This document shows positions 6,754 to 9,615 of a stretch of 9,615 bases of DNA, one piece after another; within the stretch, counting starts at the first letter, position 1; every line of letters begins with the position of its first letter. The position numbers and the translations under genes were made by a program. The DNA comes from Desulfocapsa sp. (GTDB lineage: Bacteria > Desulfobacterota > Desulfobulbia > Desulfobulbales > Desulfocapsaceae), in the NCBI GenBank assembly GCA_029934915.1, contig JAOZLI010000086.1, positions 1 through 9,615 on the forward strand. The letters run 5' to 3'. Below the pieces are notes generated by a model. It did no database searches. It saw nothing but the letters and a program-made list of their open reading frames with translations, and had not been told where the DNA came from.

Positions 6754-6789
6754 GCTCGTAACGTTATGATTTAATAAATGTTTACGAGC
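6754..6789. repeat. Perfect 8-bp inverted repeat
   Basis: GCTCGTAA (6754-6761) is matched exactly by TTACGAGC (6782-6789) around a 20-base AT-rich spacer. It begins one base after the preceding palindrome and ends three bases before the next stem. No T-run follows. It may be a hairpin of a structured leader or a second protein-binding site. Confidence 0.55.
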
Positions 6790-6792
6790 CAC

Positions 6793-6880
6793 TAGGCTGA
6801 AGACTCTTAGGAAGGGCAAACAATCACCTCCCCTAACAGCCTTAAGGCCTTCAGTCTAATAGACTTGCGGGCTTGCCCGC
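6793..6880 (+). ncRNA. Candidate structured RNA element upstream of gspJ
   Basis: By hand folding, TAGGCTGAAG (6793-6802) pairs with CTTCAGTCTA (6849-6858) over ten pairs with one G-U. Inside it, CTcTTAGG (6804-6811) pairs with CCTAAcAG (6832-6839) with one mismatch, and the palindrome GCCTTAAGGC sits at 6839-6848. A separate GC hairpin GCGGG-CTTG-CCCGC (6867-6880) follows, then TTTAGATTT. TCTAA (6855-6859) can pair alternatively with TTAGA (6882-6886), which would break the outer stem and enclose the GC hairpin. This looks like a folded leader with a terminator-like last hairpin 38 bases before gspJ. I recognise no known riboswitch class. Confidence 0.4.
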
Positions 6881-6889
6881 TTTAGATTT
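6867..6889 (+). terminator. GC-rich hairpin, possible attenuator before gspJ
   Basis: Five G-C pairs (GCGGG with CCCGC) close a CTTG tetraloop, followed by the interrupted T-run TTTAGATTT. On the plus strand this resembles a weak intrinsic terminator located 38 bases before the gspJ ATG. It would either end a short leader RNA or attenuate gspJK. The interrupted T-run lowers confidence. Confidence 0.4.
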
Positions 6890-6918
6890 CCAACACATTA
6901 TTATTATAGTTATAACGT

Positions 6919-7680
6919 ATGAACAAGGTTTTTCTTTTGAACAACAAACGAGGCTTTACCCTCTTAGAGCTCCTGATGGCCATCTCCATCTTTGCAATGG
7001 TCATGGGGATTGCATTCACCTCCTACAACACATCCTTTATTATTATTCAGGATGCAGGAGACAGTGCAAAAGTATATGCAAAAGCAAAAACTGTCATGGA
7101 ACGTCTGATGGCTGACCTTGAATCCCTCTATATCGGCAACGACTTTTTCTTCGAAGGCAGCAGCAATGAAATTTCAGGATATCGGGCAGATGATTTAAAA
7201 TTCACCTCTACCGCTTTCGTCAGGTTACACCCTACTGATGCATCTCCAGGTCGCCTGATCATTCATTACGAAGTGGAAGAAGATGCTGATTCCGAGTCGT
7301 TACTCCTCTACCGCTCTCAACATATTGCAACCGCAGACGATGAAGCAATAAAAAATTCCCGCCTGCTTCTCTGTAATAATCTCAGGGAAGTGGCTTTTAA
7401 CTATCGTAATGAGAACGGGGATGACGTAGAGACCTGGACAATGGAGACCATCTCAGAAGATGCCGCTCCCCTTCCCGCTCTTATCAGTATTCGCCTTCGT
7501 TTCAATGATACAGGGGAAGACGAACCCGGCACACTCTTTGAGAGTGCAATTAGCCCACCCATTGCACAATATGCGCTTTCGAGTAAAGAAGAAGCAGAGA
7601 AGGCTAAAGAACCAAAGCCAAACAAAGATAAAAACAAAGACAAAAGTAAAGATGAGAAAAAAGATAAAGATACTAAATAA
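6919..7680 (+). CDS. gspJ: Type II secretion minor pseudopilin GspJ
   Basis: GspJ is a minor pseudopilin that joins GspI and GspK in the tip complex of the type II pseudopilus. The prepilin peptidase site is KRG-FTLLEL at residues 11-18: cleavage after Gly12, Phe as +1, and the conserved Glu at +5. A hydrophobic helix runs to about 34, and the globular part follows to about 215. Its late segment ISIRLRF (190-196) resembles a closing strand of GspJ-like folds. Residues 222-253 form an unusual Lys/Asp/Glu-rich tail. The ATG at 6919 has no Shine-Dalgarno site. An in-frame TTG at 6937 has AAGG eight bases upstream and would give the typical short leader MNNKRG, so it may be the true start. The stop lies 29 bases inside gspK. 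No gspG, H or I gene is adjacent. Confidence 0.87.
   Translation: MNKVFLLNNKRGFTLLELLMAISIFAMVMGIAFTSYNTSFIIIQDAGDSAKVYAKAKTVMERLMADLESLYIGNDFFFEGSSNEISGYRADDLKFTSTAFVRLHPTDASPGRLIIHYEVEEDADSESLLLYRSQHIATADDEAIKNSRLLLCNNLREVAFNYRNENGDDVETWTMETISEDAAPLPALISIRLRFNDTGEDEPGTLFESAISPPIAQYALSSKEEAEKAKEPKPNKDKNKDKSKDEKKDKDTK
7615..7678 (+). repeat. A-rich low-complexity tract across the gspJ/gspK overlap
   Basis: The tract is an imperfect repeat of AAAGAT/AAAGAC/AAAAGT-like units, including a run of six A at about 7656-7661. In the gspJ frame it codes for a Lys-Asp repeat. In the gspK frame it codes for Lys-Thr/Lys-Val repeats before the gspK ATG. Replication or ribosome slippage here could change the GspJ tail or join the two frames. 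Confidence 0.6.
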
Positions 7681-8698
7681 CGAAAAGGGCATTGTCCTGC
7701 TCCTCGTTATCGGCCTCGTCTCCATTCTTTCTGTCATGACTCTGCAATTTGGCCTGGAGATGCGACAGCAGTATGTGGTTTCAGCCGGGCTCAGAAATAA
7801 TTTCCAGCTCTCAGAGATGGCAAAGTCTGGAATTACCATAACCCAGGGACTTTTACTACAGGATCTTGACGATAACCAGTTCGACTCGTTTTTTGACTCC
7901 TGGGCCCTTCTCTCAGATGAAGACCTGACTGGCTTATTTGAATATGGCACTGTGAAAGTTCAGGTCATTGATGAGAGTGGGAAATTTCCCATCAATGCGA
8001 TGGTTGATCTCAAAAAAGAAACTGCCGAAAAACCCAAGGATGAAGAAGAGACAAAGAACAGAGTGCAACATGAAAAAGACGTTCGCAATATCCTCTGGCG
8101 TCTTATGCGTGCAACACCATTTTTAGTAGAAGACGGAGATGCGAGAGAAATAATCGACTCCCTTATAGACTGGATCGACACGGAAGATAACAACGGGGAA
8201 GAAGAGTATGGTGCAGAAGACAGTCACTATATGAGCCTGGATCCACCATACCACTGCAAAAACGGGCCAATAGAATCCATTGAAGAACTGTTACTGGTCC
8301 AGGGAATCACTGAAGAGTTACTCTACGGAACAAAAGAGAAACCACCTCTGGCTCCCCTGCTTACTGTATGGGGTGACGACGGAAAAGTAAACCTGAATAC
8401 GGCCGAAGTTTTGCTCCTTCAGGCCATGGCTTTTGATATCGACAAAAAAGCAGCTGAAGCGCTTATAACATTCCGAGAAGACGAAGAAAATGAAGAGCAA
8501 CTGGCTACCCCTGGATGGTACAAAACGGCGCCCTCCTTCCCAGGAGATATCGATATCTCTGAAAGCCTGATCACCACTAAAAGCTACTTCTTCACCATTA
8601 AAGCCCTGGCTGAAAACGATGCACTCACAAAAATAGTCGCTGCCACCATAGAACGTGACGACAAGGAAACTGCCATTGTCCAATGGCAGACTGAATAG
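7652..8698 (+). CDS. gspK: Type II secretion minor pseudopilin GspK
   Basis: GspK is the large minor pseudopilin thought to cap the pseudopilus tip. It has 348 residues, close to the family norm. The prepilin site is NNEKG-IVLLL at 9-18, with no Glu at +5, as is usual for GspK. A hydrophobic helix continues to about 31. GspK signatures follow: LIDWIDTED (171-179) and GAED (187-190), acidic loops matching the calcium-binding region. KNGPIESIEELLLVQGI (203-219) and KVNLNTAEVLLLQAM (245-259) are typical core motifs. The frame is open well upstream (to at least 7460), but the ATG at 7652 gives the correct short leader. The start overlaps gspJ by 29 bases in an A-rich stretch with no strong Shine-Dalgarno site, so coupling is expected. 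gspL does not follow. Confidence 0.93.
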   Translation: MRKKIKILNNEKGIVLLLVIGLVSILSVMTLQFGLEMRQQYVVSAGLRNNFQLSEMAKSGITITQGLLLQDLDDNQFDSFFDSWALLSDEDLTGLFEYGTVKVQVIDESGKFPINAMVDLKKETAEKPKDEEETKNRVQHEKDVRNILWRLMRATPFLVEDGDAREIIDSLIDWIDTEDNNGEEEYGAEDSHYMSLDPPYHCKNGPIESIEELLLVQGITEELLYGTKEKPPLAPLLTVWGDDGKVNLNTAEVLLLQAMAFDIDKKAAEALITFREDEENEEQLATPGWYKTAPSFPGDIDISESLITTKSYFFTIKALAENDALTKIVAATIERDDKETAIVQWQTE

Positions 8699-8724
8699 AA
8701 AACAAAGGGATAAAAGTGAAATTC

Positions 8725-8753
8725 TTGCTAAGAAAAGTGTTACCGTGTAAGAT
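8725..8753 (+). promoter_or_regulatory. Candidate promoter for the delta-60 repeat gene
   Basis: TTGCTA (8725-8730) and TAAGAT (8748-8753) are spaced by 17 bases, each matching its consensus at four positions. The start would be near 8760, leaving a leader of about 44 bases. The 105-base gap after gspK otherwise holds only a weak AAGAT-AAT-ATCTT stem at 8749-8761. Co-transcription with gspJK therefore remains possible. Confidence 0.3.
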
Positions 8754-8803
8754 AATATCTTTTATTTCAAAAAGAAAAACCCCACAACGTTTAGGAATAT
8801 CCA

Positions 8804-9615
8804 ATGCGCAACCAATATACGTCACCTCTTGTACCATCTATCCTCGCATTATTTCTATGTCTTTGGGTAAGCTCTGCCACTAACGCCAATACACTGGATC
8901 CAGACTTTGGAGATGATGGCGTCATAACAACAACATTGAATCACTACGGCGATACAGCTAAAGCTGTTATTGTAGACAAGAACCACAAAATTCTTGTGGC
9001 AGGTGATTCAGACAACGGCTCAGATTCTGATTTTTCACTGGCTCGATACGACGAGGACGGGAGCCTGGACAACACCTTCAATCACGACGGTATTGCGACA
9101 ACTCATATTGGACACAACGATGATCATGCAAAGGCTATAGCCCTCCAGGAAGATGGTAAAATTATTGTTGCAGGATACACATTCAACGGCCACGACAACG
9201 ACTTTGCTCTGGTTCGATACCTGCAGGATGGATCCCTGGACACTGATTTTGGTTCCGGGGGCATTGTAACACTGCCCCTTGGTGATGGTGATGATATTGC
9301 CAATAGTGTTGCAGTGGCCGGCGATGGTTCTATTCTTGCCGCTGGTTCTTCCGCTGGCTCCTCTTGCCAGGAAGGCATCATTGTTCGCCTGTCCCCCAAT
9401 GGATCAATCAAATCAAGATTTGGCAATGAAAAGTCCTTCACTTCTCACCTTCACAATGACACAAGCTTTCAAGACCTGCTGATAAGTACAAACGGTTCCA
9501 TTCTTGTTACCGGATATTCCATTGGTCAGAAAGGATCGACTATTGCCCTGAAACGATACCTGCCAGATGGTACACCAGACAAGCATTTTGGTATTGGTGG
9601 CACCGTTCGGACTGA
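8804..9615 (+). CDS. Secreted delta-60 repeat protein (5' part)
   Basis: The gene starts at the ATG at 8804, with AGGA seven bases upstream, and stays open to the window edge, giving 270 residues of a longer protein. A signal peptide is clear (about 1-28, hydrophobic core 10-23, then SSATNA). After it come tandem delta-60 (DUF5122-type) repeats beginning at residues 31, 88, 145, 202 and 258, a period of 56-57. Each repeat runs LDxxFGxxGxxxT, a GDxAxAVAV-like strand, DGKILVAG, then a segment ending RYxxDGS. These repeats are expected to form blades of a beta-propeller-like fold, and such proteins are usually secreted or surface-exposed. The fourth repeat (202-257) is the most divergent. Function is unknown. 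The position behind gspJK makes type II export a reasonable guess, not a demonstrated one. Confidence 0.88.
   Translation, partial: MRNQYTSPLVPSILALFLCLWVSSATNANTLDPDFGDDGVITTTLNHYGDTAKAVIVDKNHKILVAGDSDNGSDSDFSLARYDEDGSLDNTFNHDGIATTHIGHNDDHAKAIALQEDGKIIVAGYTFNGHDNDFALVRYLQDGSLDTDFGSGGIVTLPLGDGDDIANSVAVAGDGSILAAGSSAGSSCQEGIIVRLSPNGSIKSRFGNEKSFTSHLHNDTSFQDLLISTNGSILVTGYSIGQKGSTIALKRYLPDGTPDKHFGIGGTVRT

Larger units (their letters stand above)
6634..6918. other. Divergent control region between gspAB and gspJK
   Basis: These 285 bases hold no convincing gene. They contain a symmetric AT-rich -10 area (6695-6701) usable in both directions, then four inverted repeats placed almost end to end: 6716-6752, 6754-6789, 6793-6858 and 6867-6880. 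An AT-rich stretch runs up to the gspJ start. Base-pairing potential covers most of 6716-6880, far more than expected of a simple promoter region. It may be a structured leader of gspJK, a small RNA, or a cluster of protein-binding palindromes. Confidence 0.7.

Noticed and set aside
6812..6850. AGGGCAAAC at 6813-6821 resembles the start of a c-di-GMP-I (GEMM) riboswitch.
   Set aside because: The following conserved parts (GAAA tetraloop stem and the GGACGCAAAGCC segment) are absent, so the match is probably chance.
6793..6858. Cloverleaf-like pairing suggesting a tRNA or an integron attC site.
   Set aside because: There is no T-loop motif, no CCA-type acceptor arrangement, and no matching core-site pair or neighbouring integrase.
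7453..7950. A 165-codon minus-strand frame opposite gspJ/gspK.
   Set aside because: It is a by-product of the A-rich repeat (giving Phe/Ile runs) and opposes two clear pseudopilin genes.
8716..8883. A 55-codon GTG-start reading frame with an AAGGGA-like site after gspK.
   Set aside because: It overlaps the delta-60 signal peptide in another frame and shows no recognisable protein features.

Overview
The window looks like chromosomal DNA of a Gram-negative bacterium, most likely a member of the Desulfobacterota (Desulfobulbales-like). This rests on moderate GC with AT-rich intergenic DNA, a TAXI-type TRAP solute-binding protein, type II secretion (Gsp) genes, an MltF-type lytic transglycosylase and RmuC. 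The taxonomic call is an inference from gene content and protein style. No mobile element, CRISPR array, tRNA or rRNA is seen.

Layout. (1) 1-1460, plus strand: a leader with a perfect 9-bp inverted repeat, a TAXI periplasmic binding protein, and a translationally coupled 104-residue protein of unknown function, ending in a weak stem-loop. (2) 1445-3585, minus strand: mltF, preceded by a small gene for a 148-residue cysteine-motif protein with its own promoter and intrinsic terminator. (3) 3563-6633, minus strand: a tight gspA-gspB-rmuC transcription unit, with a 12-nt gap and then a 4-nt TTGA overlap. (4) 6634-6918: a divergent control region with a symmetric -10 area and four back-to-back inverted repeats. 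(5) 6919-8698, plus strand: gspJ-gspK, overlapping by 29 nt. (6) 8804-9615, plus strand: the 5' part of a secreted protein built of about 57-residue delta-60 repeats, running off the window. It is absent from a stop-to-stop ORF list because its stop lies outside.

How the genes fit together. GspA (AAA+ ATPase) and GspB (inner-membrane protein with a periplasmic C-terminal domain) are the accessory pair that helps the type II secretin pass or assemble in the peptidoglycan. GspJ and GspK are minor pseudopilins of the pilus tip. All four genes are arranged around one divergent promoter region, without gspC-I or gspL-M next to them, so the rest of the system must be elsewhere if it is functional. 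The delta-60 protein downstream has a signal peptide and is a plausible, unproven secretion substrate. A peptidoglycan-cleaving enzyme (MltF) is nearby but in a separate unit.

No clearly new system is demonstrated. The most interesting unexplained items are the structured 165-nt gspA/gspJ intergenic region, the short GspA without a peptidoglycan-binding domain in an operon with rmuC, the charged GspJ tail that overlaps gspK, and the two uncharacterised small proteins.
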